Assembly: GCA_030418115.1 (NCBI GenBank)
Contig: JAUHQD010000004.1
Location: 211,954 to 275,953 of the forward strand
Length of the DNA stretch: 64,000 nucleotides
Direction: 5' to 3'
DNA from: Alteromonadaceae bacterium BrNp21-10
Lineage (GTDB): Bacteria > Pseudomonadota > Gammaproteobacteria > Enterobacterales > Alteromonadaceae
Position numbers and translations under genes: made by a program. Positions 20,698 to 34,928 of this stretch are shown one piece after another. The first letter of the stretch is position 1, and every line of letters starts with the position of its first letter. The notes under the pieces are model-generated. The model saw only the letters and a program-made list of their open reading frames with translations. It ran no database searches and was not told where the DNA came from.

Positions 20698-22344
20698 TTA
20701 ATTAATTTTCATGCCCTTTTTCTCCATTCCGGCGTAAATAATTTTGGCCTGCGCAATGGTGATAAGGTTACTGATTAGCCAGTATAAAACTAATCCAGAT
20801 GGGAACCATAAGAAGAATACGGTCATCATCACTGGCATAAATTGCATGATTTTCTGCTGCATAGGGTCGGTCATGGTAGCAGGATTAAGTTTTTGCAATA
20901 AGTACATGGATGCACCCATTAAAATGGGTAGCACGTAGTACGGATCTTGTACTGATAAGTCGTGGATCCAACCAAAGAACTCAGCGTGGCGCAATTCAAC
21001 ACTTTCTAAAAATACGTAGTATAAAGAGAGGAAAATAGGCATTTGTAAAAGTAAGGGGAAACAGCCACCCATAGGGTTTACCTTTTCCTTCTTATACATT
21101 TCCATCATACCTTGTGACATTTTTTGACGGTCGTCACCATAACGCTCTTTTAGTGCATCCATTTTAGGCTTTAATGCTTTCATTTTACCCATGGACACAT
21201 ATTGCGCCTTGGTTAATGGATACATTGCACCTTTAACAATAATGGTGATGATGATGATAGCTAAGCCCCAGTTACTTACAAAGCTTTGAATAAACTTAAG
21301 CAAGGCAAATAGTGGTTGTGACAACCAAAATAAAATACCGTAATCAACGGTAAGATCTAAGCCTTTTGCTAGATGCTCTAGTGAATCCTGAACTTTTGGA
21401 CCAATATACAGCTGGCTAGTGATTTGCGTTTGTTGGCCAGGCTCAATTGCTACAGGTTGACCTGTATAACCAATAGTGGCGTAAGTACCATTCAATGTGC
21501 GACTGAATAAGGTGTTAGTTTGGTCTTGTGGTGGGATCCAAGCAGACACAAAATAATGCTCTAACATGGCAACCCATCCACCAGGCGTGGTTTCACGCAA
21601 GTTTGCTTCAACTACATCTTCAAAATCATACTTTTCGTAACGAGTCTGTTCAGTTGAATAGGCTGTGCCACGGTAAGTTGGCATAAACATGCTGCCTTTA
21701 TCAGGCCCGGCAATGGATTGCTTTAGTTGTGCATATTGCTGAACATTTGCAGTTGCGCCAGTGTTATTCACTATATCGTAGCCAATATCTACATGATGTT
21801 GACCTGCGTAAAAGGTAAATGTTTTAGTAATGACTAAGCCATTTGCTGAGTGCCAAATAAGCGGTACAGTCAAGGAATCGTTTGTTAATTGGTAACTGGT
21901 TTCTACCGCTTGGTAAATTGGACGCCCTTGTTTACTGGCATCCGGACCATCATTGCCAATCAATCCGCTTTGCGCAATGTATAAGCTTGAAGGATCTTGC
22001 CTTAACAAGCTGAAAGTATCGTTTGAATCATAGGTCGTTGTATAATCTACCAAGTTCGCACTGACAATATCACCACCTTTAGTATCAATAAGTACATCCA
22101 ATGCATCCGTGATGACATGGATTTTAATTGAATCGGCTGAGGTTACAGTTTGTGTTATGGGAGCTGCTGCTGAAATGGGTACATCTAAATTTGACATATT
22201 AGATGAATTGTTGCTCGGAACACTAGATTGTTCTGTTGTACTCACTACAGCAGGCGCCGGAGCATTGTCTATTTGCCACTGTTGCCAAAGTAAAAAACTT
22301 ACAAAAAGTAGGCCTACAATTAAAAAATTACGTTGAGATTCCAT
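20698..22344 (-). CDS. yidC: Membrane protein insertase YidC
   Basis: The 548-residue insertase has an N-terminal signal anchor (MESQRNFLIVGLLFVSFLLWQQ), a large periplasmic beta-supersandwich (about 60-330), and the five-helix conserved core from about 345 (FWLSQPLFALLKFI, WGLAIIIITIIVKGAMYPLT, PMGGCFPLLLQMPIF, FLWFPSGLVLYWLISNLI). The hydrophilic-groove arginine region lies in KAQYVSMGKM. It helps insert ATP synthase c and other membrane proteins. The gene follows yidD by 6 bases. Confidence 0.98.
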   Translation of the reverse strand: MESQRNFLIVGLLFVSFLLWQQWQIDNAPAPAVVSTTEQSSVPSNNSSNMSNLDVPISAAAPITQTVTSADSIKIHVITDALDVLIDTKGGDIVSANLVDYTTTYDSNDTFSLLRQDPSSLYIAQSGLIGNDGPDASKQGRPIYQAVETSYQLTNDSLTVPLIWHSANGLVITKTFTFYAGQHHVDIGYDIVNNTGATANVQQYAQLKQSIAGPDKGSMFMPTYRGTAYSTEQTRYEKYDFEDVVEANLRETTPGGWVAMLEHYFVSAWIPPQDQTNTLFSRTLNGTYATIGYTGQPVAIEPGQQTQITSQLYIGPKVQDSLEHLAKGLDLTVDYGILFWLSQPLFALLKFIQSFVSNWGLAIIIITIIVKGAMYPLTKAQYVSMGKMKALKPKMDALKERYGDDRQKMSQGMMEMYKKEKVNPMGGCFPLLLQMPIFLSLYYVFLESVELRHAEFFGWIHDLSVQDPYYVLPILMGASMYLLQKLNPATMTDPMQQKIMQFMPVMMTVFFLWFPSGLVLYWLISNLITIAQAKIIYAGMEKKGMKIN

Positions 22345-22350
22345 AAATAA

Positions 22351-22602
22351 CTACTTGTGTTCTCGTTGTTTAGGTGGAACGGGGTCTAGACCCCCTGAAT
22401 GTAAAGGTTGGCATTTTAGTATGCGCTTCAAGGATAACCAACTACCAATTAGGGATCCATGAACTTTTATTGCTTCAATAGAATAATTTGAACATGATGG
22501 ATGAAACCGACAATTTTGTCCCAAAATCGGCGAAAGCCAACGTTGATAGGTCTTAATTATACCGATGAAGAATGATTGCATCGGTGAACGATCTTTTTCC
22601 AT
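22351..22602 (-). CDS. yidD: Membrane protein insertion efficiency factor YidD
   Basis: The 83-residue YidD family protein has the conserved [19 protein letters not shown] and [15 protein letters not shown] motifs. It is thought to assist YidC insertion through an amphipathic N-terminal helix. It overlaps rnpA by 46 bases, as in many bacteria. A second ATG at 22581 ([18 protein letters not shown]) is an alternative start that still overlaps rnpA. Confidence 0.93.
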   Translation of the reverse strand: MEKDRSPMQSFFIGIIKTYQRWLSPILGQNCRFHPSCSNYSIEAIKVHGSLIGSWLSLKRILKCQPLHSGGLDPVPPKQREHK

Positions 22603-22925
22603 AATTTTTCGAGTAATGAAAAAATTTGCTGATTACTTAAAGAATCTAGCCCACTTTTTCCGATAACAATTATATCTATGCTACCAAGATTTTGTTGGTG
22701 ATGACGAAAACTTTCACGAACGAGACGTTTTATTCGGTTTCTATCGTGCGCTTTTTTAACTCGTTTTTTGGCAACTGTAATGCCAATGCGAGAATGCGTT
22801 AACGAATTATGTTTAGCTAGAATTGTTATCTGAGGAGATGGAGCTGAAGTTGCATCTTCGAATACATTGCCGAAATGGGTGGGAGTCAGCAAACGCTTCT
22901 CCCGTGAAAACGTATTTTCACCCAC
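22557..22925 (-). CDS. rnpA: Ribonuclease P protein component
   Basis: The 122-residue protein subunit of RNase P helps the catalytic RNA cut 5' leaders from pre-tRNAs. The RNR signature is [18 protein letters not shown] (about 57-74), and [12 protein letters not shown] is the usual N-terminal part. It starts with GTG at 22925, 14 bases after rpmH, and its end overlaps yidD. Confidence 0.95.
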   Translation of the reverse strand: MGENTFSREKRLLTPTHFGNVFEDATSAPSPQITILAKHNSLTHSRIGITVAKKRVKKAHDRNRIKRLVRESFRHHQQNLGSIDIIVIGKSGLDSLSNQQIFSLLEKLWKKIVHRCNHSSSV

Positions 22926-22939
22926 TTCGATAAATGTAC

Positions 22940-23074
22940 TTATGCTGATAAACGAGCACGGCCTTTTGCACGACGACTAGCAAGAACCTTGCGGCCATTC
23001 TTTGTCGCCATACGGGCACGAAAACCGTGTGAACGTTTACGCTTTATATTACTTGGTTGAAATGTTCTTTTCAT
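22940..23074 (-). CDS. rpmH: 50S ribosomal protein L34
   Basis: A 44-codon gene encodes a protein beginning [19 protein letters not shown] and ending [11 protein letters not shown], the canonical L34. The start CAT complement is at 23072-23074 and the TAA is at 22940-22942. L34 is a small, basic protein of the large ribosomal subunit. It leads the rpmH-rnpA-yidD-yidC operon, divergent from dnaA. Confidence 0.98.
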   Translation of the reverse strand: MKRTFQPSNIKRKRSHGFRARMATKNGRKVLASRRAKGRARLSA

Positions 23075-23096
23075 GACCTAGTCCGCCGCTGTAACG

Positions 23097-23125
23097 TTAT
23101 TAAAAATCTTCTTAAACTCAAACAA
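23097..23125 (-). promoter_or_regulatory. Predicted rpmH promoter
   Basis: On the minus strand TTGTTT (23120-23125), a 17-base spacer and TAATAA (23097-23102) lie about 23 bases upstream of the rpmH start. The divergent dnaA promoter lies about 350 bases to the right. Confidence 0.55.
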
Positions 23126-23604
23126 GAGCTTAAAAAGGAGCGCGAATTCTAGAGAGTAGTCACCACGATGTCAATCAAGAAACGCATTTAACCGTTAAAT
23201 TTAATCAAAAGGTTTTTAACTTGGTCGTTGGATGTGAATAAGATTGAGCTATTTATTAGTTTATGCACAGAAATTATTGTTATTATGCTTAAATTCTTTA
23301 TTTTTATATGACTTTTTGTCCACTGATAATTTTATTGTATGCATAGACAGTACTCGGTTTATTAAATTTATTATATTTTAAATCATAATAAAAACAAAGT
23401 GTTAGGCTGCATATGTTGCAAGAGCATAAATAAAGAAAAGATCAATATTGATGTTGTGGATAAAATGGAGCGATAATAGACGTTAGTCAACGAAGACCTA
23501 CAAATCTAGTTAAATATCATCTACTTTTAGTGCTCTATTACTAGTATCATAAATAATTATAAAATTAGGCCAACGCTATGTTTGGTCTATGGAACAGACT
23601 TATT
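23126..23604. promoter_or_regulatory. dnaA upstream region with DnaA boxes
   Basis: This 480-base gene-free, AT-rich stretch separates rpmH from dnaA. DnaA boxes lie at 23261-23269 (TTATGCACA) and 23455-23463 (TGTGGATAA). A promoter-like TTGATG (23448-23453), 18-base spacer and GATAAT (23472-23477) places the second box between -35 and -10, consistent with DnaA repressing its own gene. In Pseudomonas the rpmH-dnaA gap is the origin, so this is a weaker second candidate. Confidence 0.65.
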
Positions 23605-24990
23605 ATGTCACTTTGGAATCAATGCTTAAATCGGTTTCAGCAAGATTTGCCGACACAGCAATTTAGCATGTGGATAAGACCTCTACGTGCGGATCATCAG
23701 GGTAATACCCTAACTTTGTTTGCACCTAACCGTTTTGTATTGGATTGGGTACGCGATAAATACATTAATCAAATTACTGAACTTCTCAAAGAATTTAGTG
23801 GCAACAACATTCCTGCACTACGTTTTGACGTTGGCTCATTCGGCTCGTCTATCGTCAAGCAAACAGTTAGCGTGACGCCTGCACATAGTAATCAGCAGCA
23901 AGTACATAATACTCAGTCGAACGTAAGACCGCATCACGCACCTGTGCAGCCAGTTACTGCGGGTCAAAATAAAAGTAATATTAATTTAAATTATAAGTTC
24001 GACAACTTTGTTGAAGGTAAGTCTAACCAATTAGCACGGGCTGCAGCGACTCAAGTAGCAGATAATCCAGGTGGGGCCTATAACCCTCTATTTATTTATG
24101 GCGGCACCGGATTAGGTAAAACCCATTTGTTACATGCCGTGGGTAACGGCATCCTTGCCAATAAAAAGGATGCGAAAATTGTGTATATGCATTCTGAGCG
24201 ATTTGTTCAGGATATGGTTAAAGCGCTACAAAATAATGCCATTGAAGAATTTAAGCGCTATTACCGTAGTGTTGATGCGTTGCTAATTGATGATATTCAG
24301 TTTTTTGCTAACAAAGAGCGTTCTCAAGAAGAATTTTTTCATACCTTCAACGCGTTACTTGAAGGTAACCAGCAAATTATTTTGACATCGGATCGTTATC
24401 CTAAAGAAATAGTCGGTGTTGAAGATAGACTTAAATCCCGCTTTGGCTGGGGTCTTACTATCGCAATCGAACCACCGGAACTAGAGACGAGAGTCGCTAT
24501 ATTAATGCGTAAAGCATTGGAAAATAAGATTAATTTGCCAGATGAAGTGGCATTTTTTATCGCTAAACGACTTCGTTCAAATGTAAGAGAGTTAGAAGGT
24601 TCGTTAAATCGGGTAATTGCTAATGCTAATTTTACCGGTCGGGCCATCACTATCGACTTTGTTAGAGAAGCATTGCGAGATCTACTGGCATTACAAGAAA
24701 AACTCGTTACCATTGATAACATTCAAAAAACGGTTGCAGAGTATTACAAAATAAAAATTGCTGATATTCTGTCTAAACGTCGAAGTAGAAGTGTGGCTAG
24801 ACCACGTCAGGTAGCTATGGCGCTCGCTAAAGAGTTAACTAATCATAGCTTACCGGAAATTGGCGATGCTTTTGGTGGGCGTGATCACACTACTGTTTTA
24901 CATGCTTGCCGCAAGATAGTGCAGCTTCGTGAAGAAAATCATGATATTAAAGAAGATTATCAAAATTTAATCCGTACATTGTCATCATAA
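23605..24990 (+). CDS. dnaA: Chromosomal replication initiator DnaA
   Basis: From the ATG at 23605 the product is 461 residues beginning [27 protein letters not shown], aligned with E. coli DnaA. An ATG at 23578 would add nine residues. Domain I binds helicase, domain II is a Gln-rich linker (about 80-125). The AAA+ domain III has Walker A GGTGLGKT (about 162-169) and Walker B LLIDDIQF. Domain IV has the DnaA-box HTH with [15 protein letters not shown]. It starts the dnaA-dnaN-recF-gyrB cluster, 24 bases before dnaN. Confidence 0.97.
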   Translation: MSLWNQCLNRFQQDLPTQQFSMWIRPLRADHQGNTLTLFAPNRFVLDWVRDKYINQITELLKEFSGNNIPALRFDVGSFGSSIVKQTVSVTPAHSNQQQVHNTQSNVRPHHAPVQPVTAGQNKSNINLNYKFDNFVEGKSNQLARAAATQVADNPGGAYNPLFIYGGTGLGKTHLLHAVGNGILANKKDAKIVYMHSERFVQDMVKALQNNAIEEFKRYYRSVDALLIDDIQFFANKERSQEEFFHTFNALLEGNQQIILTSDRYPKEIVGVEDRLKSRFGWGLTIAIEPPELETRVAILMRKALENKINLPDEVAFFIAKRLRSNVRELEGSLNRVIANANFTGRAITIDFVREALRDLLALQEKLVTIDNIQKTVAEYYKIKIADILSKRRSRSVARPRQVAMALAKELTNHSLPEIGDAFGGRDHTTVLHACRKIVQLREENHDIKEDYQNLIRTLSS

Positions 24991-25014
24991 AAGAATATAT
25001 AAAGAGACGTTACA

Positions 25015-26115
25015 ATGAAATTTACAATTAGCAGGGACGAATTTCTTCAACCATTGCAATTAGTATCCGGTGCTGTTGAGCGCCGTCATACTTTGCCGAT
25101 ATTGTCTAATGTACTGATTAAAGTGAGTGAAGGTACTCTTTGGCTTACAGGTACTGACCTCGAAGTTGAACTTATTTCTAATGTTCCGCTGACAAGTGAA
25201 AGTGTTGATGGTGAAATTACGGTACCTGCTAAGAAGTTGTTCGATATATGTCGCGGATTATCAGAGGGGAGTGATCTGCAATTTGTTGTTGAAGATAATC
25301 GCGCTATTCTAAAATCTGGGCGCAGTAAATTTACTTTATCTACTTTATCAGCAGCGGATTATCCTAATTTAGAAGATTGGCAAGGTGAAGTTGAGTTTGA
25401 AATTTCACAATCGCAACTTAAAAAATTAATAGAAAGTACTCACTTTGCGATGGCACAGCAAGATGTAAGGTATTACTTAAATGGCCTTTCTCTTGAAACC
25501 GAAGAGAATATTATTCGTACTGTCGCTACCGACGGGCATCGATTGGCTCTTTGTCGTATAGATTATGGTAGTCCACTTCCAAGTAAGCAGGTTATTATTC
25601 CCCGCAAGGGTGTGTTAGAAATTTCTCGATTAATTGAAGATAGCGATAAGCAATTGAAAGTACAGATTGGTTCAAATCATATTCGTATTTTTTCTACTGC
25701 CTTTATTTTTACTAGTAAATTAGTGGATGGTCGCTTTCCTGACTATCGTCGTGTGTTACCTAAAGATGGCGATAAGTTTATTGAAGCTGATAAAGCGACA
25801 TTAAAAAATGCGTTTTCTCGAGCTTCAATTTTGTCTAATGAAAAGTTCAGAGGTGTACGTCTTAATTTAAGTAATGCAGAATTAAAAATAACGGCTAACA
25901 ACCCTGAGCAAGAAGAAGCTGAGGAAATAGTTGATGTTGAATATCAAGGTGCCGATTTAGAAATTGGTTTTAATGTTGCCTATTTAATTGATGCGCTTAA
26001 TGCTTTGAGTTCGGTAAAAGTTAAAGTAACGATGGCAGATGCTAACAGTAGCGCTTTGATTGAAGATATTGCTGATGAAACTGTACTCTACGTTATTATG
26101 CCGATGCGTCTGTAA
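25015..26115 (+). CDS. dnaN: DNA polymerase III beta sliding clamp
   Basis: The 366-residue sliding clamp has three structurally similar domains. The start MKFTISRDEFLQPLQLVSGAVERRHTLPILSNVL and the C-terminal end VLYVIMPMRL, which contributes to the partner-binding pocket, are both canonical. Length equals that of E. coli. AGAGACG lies before the ATG. It follows dnaA and precedes recF by 19 bases. Confidence 0.98.
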   Translation: MKFTISRDEFLQPLQLVSGAVERRHTLPILSNVLIKVSEGTLWLTGTDLEVELISNVPLTSESVDGEITVPAKKLFDICRGLSEGSDLQFVVEDNRAILKSGRSKFTLSTLSAADYPNLEDWQGEVEFEISQSQLKKLIESTHFAMAQQDVRYYLNGLSLETEENIIRTVATDGHRLALCRIDYGSPLPSKQVIIPRKGVLEISRLIEDSDKQLKVQIGSNHIRIFSTAFIFTSKLVDGRFPDYRRVLPKDGDKFIEADKATLKNAFSRASILSNEKFRGVRLNLSNAELKITANNPEQEEAEEIVDVEYQGADLEIGFNVAYLIDALNALSSVKVKVTMADANSSALIEDIADETVLYVIMPMRL

Positions 26116-26134
26116 TTAGAATAATTAGGTTCTT

Positions 26135-29651
<3,517 letters not shown>

Positions 29652-29679
29652 AAATAGTCATTTTATTATTAAACATAAA

Positions 29680-29702
29680 AAAGCCGCTAAAATAGCGGCT
29701 TT
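29680..29702. terminator. Bidirectional terminator after gyrB
   Basis: Arms 29680-29689 and 29693-29702 (AAAGCCGCTA / TAGCGGCTTT) have a three-base loop and lie 28 bases after the gyrB stop. T-rich sequence follows on the plus strand; the A-rich left flank also gives a U-run for the minus-strand lipoprotein gene. Confidence 0.88.
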
Positions 29703-29721
29703 ATCTTTTTGATTTATAAAG

Positions 29722-30171
29722 TTATTTTATATAAACGAGAGGATTATTACTGTCTTCAAAGTCAATAAAAAAAGTATACTCGCCCGACACTTCTGGAGTG
29801 AATTTGAAATTATTCTGTCCACCATCACAATCTGCAATAACAGGCGTATTTACTTGTAAGATCTCACCCATTTCTTTATCAGCATATCCACAATTAAGAT
29901 CTTCAGACCATTCCTTATCAACAAATTTGAATTCATAAGGTTGGCCATCGGCAACTAACTTTGTACTCGCTTTATACAGTGTGTCAGTGACTTTAATAAC
30001 CCGATAAGCTTCATCCGCTTCCCACCAAGTAAACACACCGCGTAAATAGAGCTGGCTATAATCAGGTGTCTTAAAATCTAGCTTGTCGAGTATTGAGGTG
30101 GCACAGCCGGACAAGCCAACAGTGGTTAACACTGTGGCTAGTATACAAAGGCGTTTACTAAACTGAGTCAT
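29722..30171 (-). CDS. Small lipoprotein of unknown function
   Basis: The 149-residue product has a lipoprotein signal with lipobox GLSGC (Cys22). The rest is a beta-rich domain with YLRGVFTWWEADEAYRV near the start, two cysteines (about residues 94 and 115) and YTFFIDFEDSNNPLVYIK at the end. The pattern resembles small Ig-like or carbohydrate-binding lipoproteins, but no specific ligand can be named. It follows glyS by 11 bases on the same strand, though probably only as a neighbour. Confidence 0.7.
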   Translation of the reverse strand: MTQFSKRLCILATVLTTVGLSGCATSILDKLDFKTPDYSQLYLRGVFTWWEADEAYRVIKVTDTLYKASTKLVADGQPYEFKFVDKEWSEDLNCGYADKEMGEILQVNTPVIADCDGGQNNFKFTPEVSGEYTFFIDFEDSNNPLVYIK

Positions 30172-30182
30172 ATTATCTGCCG

Positions 30183-32249
30183 TTAATTCAATAGCGAAAT
30201 ATCGGCAACATTCAAAAACTGCGCTTGCAGATCTTTCAATAAAGCCATGCGGTTTCGTTTTATTTTTTCATCATCCGCCATTACCATCACCGAATCAAAG
30301 AATGCATCGATTGGTACTCGTAAACTTGCGAGCTTGGTCAAAATATTCTGATAATCGGCTGTAATTAATAATGGGGCAATAGCGGATTTTACTTGTTGTA
30401 ACGCGTCTGCCAACTGTTGCTCTGCTGGCTCTACAAGTAATTCACTAGACCAAATATGGTCTATATCAGCTGCATTTTTTGCCAAAATATTACCGACGCG
30501 CTTATTGGCCGCCGCTAGGCTGATCGCATTATCCAGTGTCGCAAAGTGCGCTACACCAATAATTCTGGCAGCGAAATCTGTCGGTTTGGTTGGCCGTCTT
30601 GCTTGAACTGCTTGAATTACGTCGATTGATACACCTTTATCACTATACATGGCGCGATAGCGCGCGTTGATAAAGTCCAATACATCTTCAGTGACGTTTT
30701 TATTTGTCAGCTTATCGGTGAATAAATCAGTAGCATCTTGAATTAGGTCAATTAAATCCAGCGGTAACTGATTCTCAGCGATAATACGCAATAAGCCAAT
30801 GGCCGCTCTGCGTAAGGCAAAAGGATCTTTATCGCCCTTAGGAATTAATCCAATACCAAAGATACCGACTAAAGTATCTAATTTATCGGCTAGTGCTAGA
30901 GCGCAACTGATGTCAGCTGTCGGTAAGGTGTCACCGGCAAAGCGTGGTTGATACTGCTCATTAAGTGCCACAGCAACGGCGTTATCTTCACCGTCGTTCT
31001 TGGCATAATACATTCCCATTACACCTTGAACGTCAGGGAATTCCATCACCATATTAGACATTAAATCGGCTTTGCAGAGTAATCCCGCACGTTTCGCTAA
31101 TTCTACATCGGCATTAATACGAGAGGCAATTTTGCCTGCTAGCTGAGATACACGTAGACTCTTGTCTTTTAGCGTGCCTAATTGTTTCTGAAAAATAACA
31201 CTTTCAAGTTTTTCCACACGGCTATCAAGACGTTGTTTTTTATCGGTTTGATAGAAAAATTCAGCGTCAGCCAACCTTGGTCTAATAACTCGTTCATTAC
31301 CCTGAATTATCTGTACTGGGTCTTTGCTTTGTATGTTGGTAATAAATACAAATTTGGCTAATAACTCACCGGCTTTAGATAAAAGTGGGAAGTATTTTTG
31401 GTCGCCCTTCATGGTATAAATTAGCGCTTCTTTTGGTACGTCTAAAAATGATTCTTCAAAAGAGGCTTCCAAAGCAACGGGATATTCAACCAGCGCGGTA
31501 ACTTCATTAAGTAAATCAGTATCAATATCGGCAACTGCATTATGTGTGCTAGCAATGGCGAGAATACTCTCGTTAATAAGTTGCTTACGCCGCTCAAAGT
31601 CAGCAATAACAAAGTGCTGCTCTAAATGTGCGAGATAATTATCGACGTGCTCCAATTCAAATGTCTTTTCACCGTGGAAGCGGTGTCCATACAGAGTTTT
31701 TGAACTGGTTTTACCAAGAACAGTAGCAGCTAATAGTTGATCACCATAGAGCAACGTAATGCTGTGTACTGGGCGTATAAACTGAGTTTTATTACTCCCC
31801 CAGCGCATAGGTTTGGATATGGGTAATTTATTTAGGGCATTGTTGACTAGTTTTTCAATAAGTTGGGGTAGTGTTTGGCCTTTAATTTCAGCGTTGTGAA
31901 CCAGCCATTCGCCTTTCTCTGTAGATAGGCGTTGGGCGTCAGCAACGTCAATATCATTTCCACGAGCCCAGCCCATAGCGGCTTTAGTTGGATTACCCTC
32001 ACCGTCAAACGCGGCACTCACAGCGGGACCGCGTTTCTCAATGACTTTATCAGCTTGTTGATAGGCTAGGTCACTAACTACCACAGCTAAGCGTCTAGGC
32101 GTGGCATACCAAGTCACCTTGGTGAAGGTCAATTCGATACTTGTTAATTCTTGCTCAATATTATCAGCAAGGGCAGAAGCAAGTGTGGTTAGAGATTTTG
32201 GAGGTAATTCTTCACAGCCAACTTCAATCAGTAAATTCTGCGAGCTCAT
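30183..32249 (-). CDS. glyS: Glycyl-tRNA synthetase beta subunit
   Basis: The 688-residue beta subunit of the bacterial heterotetrameric glycyl-tRNA synthetase recognises tRNA-Gly. Conserved N-terminal [25 protein letters not shown], and PMRWGS are present, with the HD-like and anticodon-binding C-terminal region. Length is standard. It lies 1 base after glyQ, so the two subunits are co-translated. Confidence 0.98.
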   Translation of the reverse strand: MSSQNLLIEVGCEELPPKSLTTLASALADNIEQELTSIELTFTKVTWYATPRRLAVVVSDLAYQQADKVIEKRGPAVSAAFDGEGNPTKAAMGWARGNDIDVADAQRLSTEKGEWLVHNAEIKGQTLPQLIEKLVNNALNKLPISKPMRWGSNKTQFIRPVHSITLLYGDQLLAATVLGKTSSKTLYGHRFHGEKTFELEHVDNYLAHLEQHFVIADFERRKQLINESILAIASTHNAVADIDTDLLNEVTALVEYPVALEASFEESFLDVPKEALIYTMKGDQKYFPLLSKAGELLAKFVFITNIQSKDPVQIIQGNERVIRPRLADAEFFYQTDKKQRLDSRVEKLESVIFQKQLGTLKDKSLRVSQLAGKIASRINADVELAKRAGLLCKADLMSNMVMEFPDVQGVMGMYYAKNDGEDNAVAVALNEQYQPRFAGDTLPTADISCALALADKLDTLVGIFGIGLIPKGDKDPFALRRAAIGLLRIIAENQLPLDLIDLIQDATDLFTDKLTNKNVTEDVLDFINARYRAMYSDKGVSIDVIQAVQARRPTKPTDFAARIIGVAHFATLDNAISLAAANKRVGNILAKNAADIDHIWSSELLVEPAEQQLADALQQVKSAIAPLLITADYQNILTKLASLRVPIDAFFDSVMVMADDEKIKRNRMALLKDLQAQFLNVADISLLN

Positions 32250-32250
32250 A

Positions 32251-33156
32251 TCAATTTTTCTCCTTACACATTGGAAAGCCTAACGATTCTCTAGTCTGGT
32301 AATAGCTTTCTGCAACGGCCTTGGACAATGTTCGAACGCGTAATATATAACGTTGACGCTCGGTAACTGAAATTGCATGACGTGCGTCCAACAAATTAAA
32401 AGCATGAGAGGCCTTCATAACTTGTTCATAGGCAGGTAAGGGAAGATTATTCTCTATCAAAGACTGACTTTCTTTTTCACATTGATCAAACTCTTTGAAT
32501 AATGCGTCAACATCAGCATATTCAAAATTATAAGTGGATTGTTCTACTTCATTTTGATGGAACACGTCGCCATAGGTGACTTTACCCATTGGCCCGTCTG
32601 TCCATACTAAGTCATAAATACTATCTACACCTTGAATATACATGGCTAAACGTTCTAAACCGTAGGTGATTTCACCGGTAACTGGGGCACACTCAAGTCC
32701 GCCGATTTGCTGGAAGTAAGTAAACTGCGTGACTTCCATTCCATTAAGCCATACTTCCCAGCCTAATCCCCAAGCGCCAAGAGTAGGTGATTCCCAGTTG
32801 TCTTCAACAAAACGGATGTCATGTACAAGCGGATCAAAGCCTAATTCCTGCAAGGAACCTAGGTATAATTCTTGAATATTTTCAGGGGATGGCTTTAGCA
32901 TCACTTGAAATTGATAATAGTGTTGGAGGCGGTTGGGGTTTTCACCATAACGGCCATCTGTCGGGCGTCGACAAGGCTGAACATAAGCGCTGCTTATAGG
33001 CTCAGGGCCTATTGCACGTAAAAATGTCATGGGGTGAAATGTACCCGCACCAACTTGCATATCGAGAGGTTGGATAATGACACAACCCTGACGGGCCCAA
33101 TAATCCTGTAAGGCCAGGATCAGTCCTTGAAATGTTTTAATATCAAACTTGTGCAT
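32251..33156 (-). CDS. glyQ: Glycyl-tRNA synthetase alpha subunit
   Basis: The 301-residue class II catalytic subunit forms glycyl-adenylate. [37 protein letters not shown] (about 36-55) and [23 protein letters not shown] are all highly conserved. It begins the glyQ-glyS operon. Divergent from tag, with about 120 bases between. Confidence 0.98.
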   Translation of the reverse strand: MHKFDIKTFQGLILALQDYWARQGCVIIQPLDMQVGAGTFHPMTFLRAIGPEPISSAYVQPCRRPTDGRYGENPNRLQHYYQFQVMLKPSPENIQELYLGSLQELGFDPLVHDIRFVEDNWESPTLGAWGLGWEVWLNGMEVTQFTYFQQIGGLECAPVTGEITYGLERLAMYIQGVDSIYDLVWTDGPMGKVTYGDVFHQNEVEQSTYNFEYADVDALFKEFDQCEKESQSLIENNLPLPAYEQVMKASHAFNLLDARHAISVTERQRYILRVRTLSKAVAESYYQTRESLGFPMCKEKN

Positions 33157-33276
33157 AGAACAATCAGTTTCATTAGAAATTAGCTAAAAAATAGCCGCCA
33201 AGTATACCTTTTAGCGGAGCTTGAATGTAGTGTAATAACGTGATTTTACATAATCGAAGCTAAGTAGGTGAGTAAA

Positions 33277-33858
33277 ATGAGTGTAATTCGTTGTGAGTGG
33301 GCGGGTAAAGATCCCATTTATCGGCAATACCACGATGAAGTTTGGGGGCGGCCAGTAGTCGATTCAAAAACGCTTTTTGCCAAGCTTTGCCTTGATGGTC
33401 AGCAAGCAGGGTTGAGTTGGCTCACAATCCTAAAAAGGCAGGCTAATTACCAAGAGGCATTTGCTCAGTTTGAGCCTAAAAAAATTGTGTTATTTGACGC
33501 CAATAAAATCGAAGAGTTTATGCTTAATAGCGGCATTATTCGTAATCGACAAAAGATTAATTCAATTATTAATAACGCTAAAGCCTATTTAGCCATTGAG
33601 GAGCGAGGTACGGAGTTTAACGATTTTATCTGGCAGTTTGTAGAAGGGAAAACTATTGTCAATCAATGGCAACAACGCTCGCAGATCCCTGTTACTACGC
33701 TCGAGTCCGATAAGATGGCTAAGGCATTAAAAATTGCTGGTTTTTCTTTTGTTGGTAGCACTATTTGCTACGCCTTTATGCAAGCAATGGGCTTGGTTAA
33801 TGACCATACAACGGATTGTCATTGCCACCAAAAATGTGCAGCACTGGCAAGACGCTAA
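33277..33858 (+). CDS. tag: DNA-3-methyladenine glycosylase I
   Basis: The 193-residue base-excision enzyme removes 3-methyladenine. CEWAGKDPIYRQYHDEVWG and GLSWLTILKRQANYQEAF are the Tag signatures. The zinc site is formed by Cys near the start and the C-terminal HTTDCHCHQKC. I start at ATG 33277, with AGGTG 7 bases upstream; a GTG at 33268 would add three residues. The position beside glyQ is common in gammaproteobacteria. Confidence 0.96.
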   Translation: MSVIRCEWAGKDPIYRQYHDEVWGRPVVDSKTLFAKLCLDGQQAGLSWLTILKRQANYQEAFAQFEPKKIVLFDANKIEEFMLNSGIIRNRQKINSIINNAKAYLAIEERGTEFNDFIWQFVEGKTIVNQWQQRSQIPVTTLESDKMAKALKIAGFSFVGSTICYAFMQAMGLVNDHTTDCHCHQKCAALARR

Positions 33859-33861
33859 GGC

Positions 33862-34302
33862 TTAAACAACAAAGTGTTTCAGTTGTTCAATTTCCTTAAG
33901 AATGTTTGATTCCAGCTTTGCTTCTAATTCTTCCCGCTGAAGATCCATTTTACGCCGTTCATTCTTAGACTGTTGTTGTCGTTCCTCATGGGTTGGCATG
34001 TGCTTTATTTGATCATATAAAGCGTAGAGGTTCGAATAAATACTGGCGTAATCAGGACGGGGTGTAACAGGAACCGCCTCTAGAAGCTTGTACAGCCGAA
34101 TACAACCTTCAGAGAGGTCACATTGTTGTTGTGACATCGCAAAGGCTATCGTCTGAATACTTTCGCTAATATTGGCAATCCGAGTATTGCGTACGGCATT
34201 TTGTTCGTTGGTTTGTTTGTTTAATTGAAACAACAGACGACCAGCATAAAATGCCAAAGCCGCAATAATTATAATAGCTAAAATGATAATTATGGTAAGC
34301 AT
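33862..34302 (-). CDS. DUF2489 membrane-anchored protein
   Basis: The 146-residue protein has an N-terminal transmembrane helix (about 2-23, mostly Ile/Leu/Ala) and a charged helical remainder. The core SQQQCDLSEGCIRLYKLLEAV and MPTHEERQQQSKNERRKMDLQREE fits the DUF2489 family, found next to yihI in Vibrio and Alteromonadales. Function unknown. It follows yihI by 3 bases. Confidence 0.8.
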   Translation of the reverse strand: MLTIIIILAIIIIAALAFYAGRLLFQLNKQTNEQNAVRNTRIANISESIQTIAFAMSQQQCDLSEGCIRLYKLLEAVPVTPRPDYASIYSNLYALYDQIKHMPTHEERQQQSKNERRKMDLQREELEAKLESNILKEIEQLKHFVV

Positions 34303-34305
34303 AAC

Positions 34306-34821
34306 CTAACGGAAGTTGTCCAAATTACTGTTTTCAAACTGATCGAATAAGTCTTGGTCTTCTAGCTCTCCCAAGTCATCCTCTTTTTCAGAGGAAATAC
34401 CTAATAATGAGCACAAGGTTTTATGTCGGGATAGTTGCTGGTCGACATAATCTTGTTCATCTCGCTTAAGGCGTTTTCCGTTATCAACTTTATTGAGTAA
34501 TGCTTCTAGCTTCGGATCTTTTTCAATGGCCGCAAGTTCTTCTTTAGGAGAGAAAAACTTAGGCTTAGGGACGGATTTAACCATCGGCTTATCAGCCACT
34601 AACTGAACCGGCTTTTTACTACCGTGTCGATTGTCACTATTTGTATTTGCGCCATGTGCTAATGCGGCTTGTGAATTTTGCTCAACATTTTGTCGGTTAC
34701 CTGAGGGTTTACCGCTATGCTTTTTGGGACGTCCTGAAGGCTTATTGGGAGCTCTGTCCGCTTTAGGGGTACTACGTACACCAATGAGGCCGACTTTACG
34801 GTTCTTTTTGATCTTAGGCAT
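34306..34821 (-). CDS. yihI: Der GTPase-activating protein YihI
   Basis: From the ATG at 34821 the product is 171 residues; a TTG three codons earlier is possible. The N-terminal half is a basic, disordered Lys/Arg/Gly/Pro tail. The C-terminal half (FSPKEELAAIEKDPKLEALLNKVDNGKRLKRDEQDYVDQQL) matches YihI, which stimulates GTP hydrolysis by the ribosome-assembly GTPase Der. The acidic end (EKEDDLGELEDQDLFDQFEN) is typical. Neighbour context is the same as E. coli (csrC upstream). Confidence 0.85.
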   Translation of the reverse strand: MPKIKKNRKVGLIGVRSTPKADRAPNKPSGRPKKHSGKPSGNRQNVEQNSQAALAHGANTNSDNRHGSKKPVQLVADKPMVKSVPKPKFFSPKEELAAIEKDPKLEALLNKVDNGKRLKRDEQDYVDQQLSRHKTLCSLLGISSEKEDDLGELEDQDLFDQFENSNLDNFR

Positions 34822-34928
34822 GATTATCAATAATGAAGGAAGCTATAAGTCCATTTTACCTAGGTATTCCAATAGACGCGAATATTAAACAGAAGAAAGT
34901 GATATTGGAGGTGTAATTAAAAAGGGCT

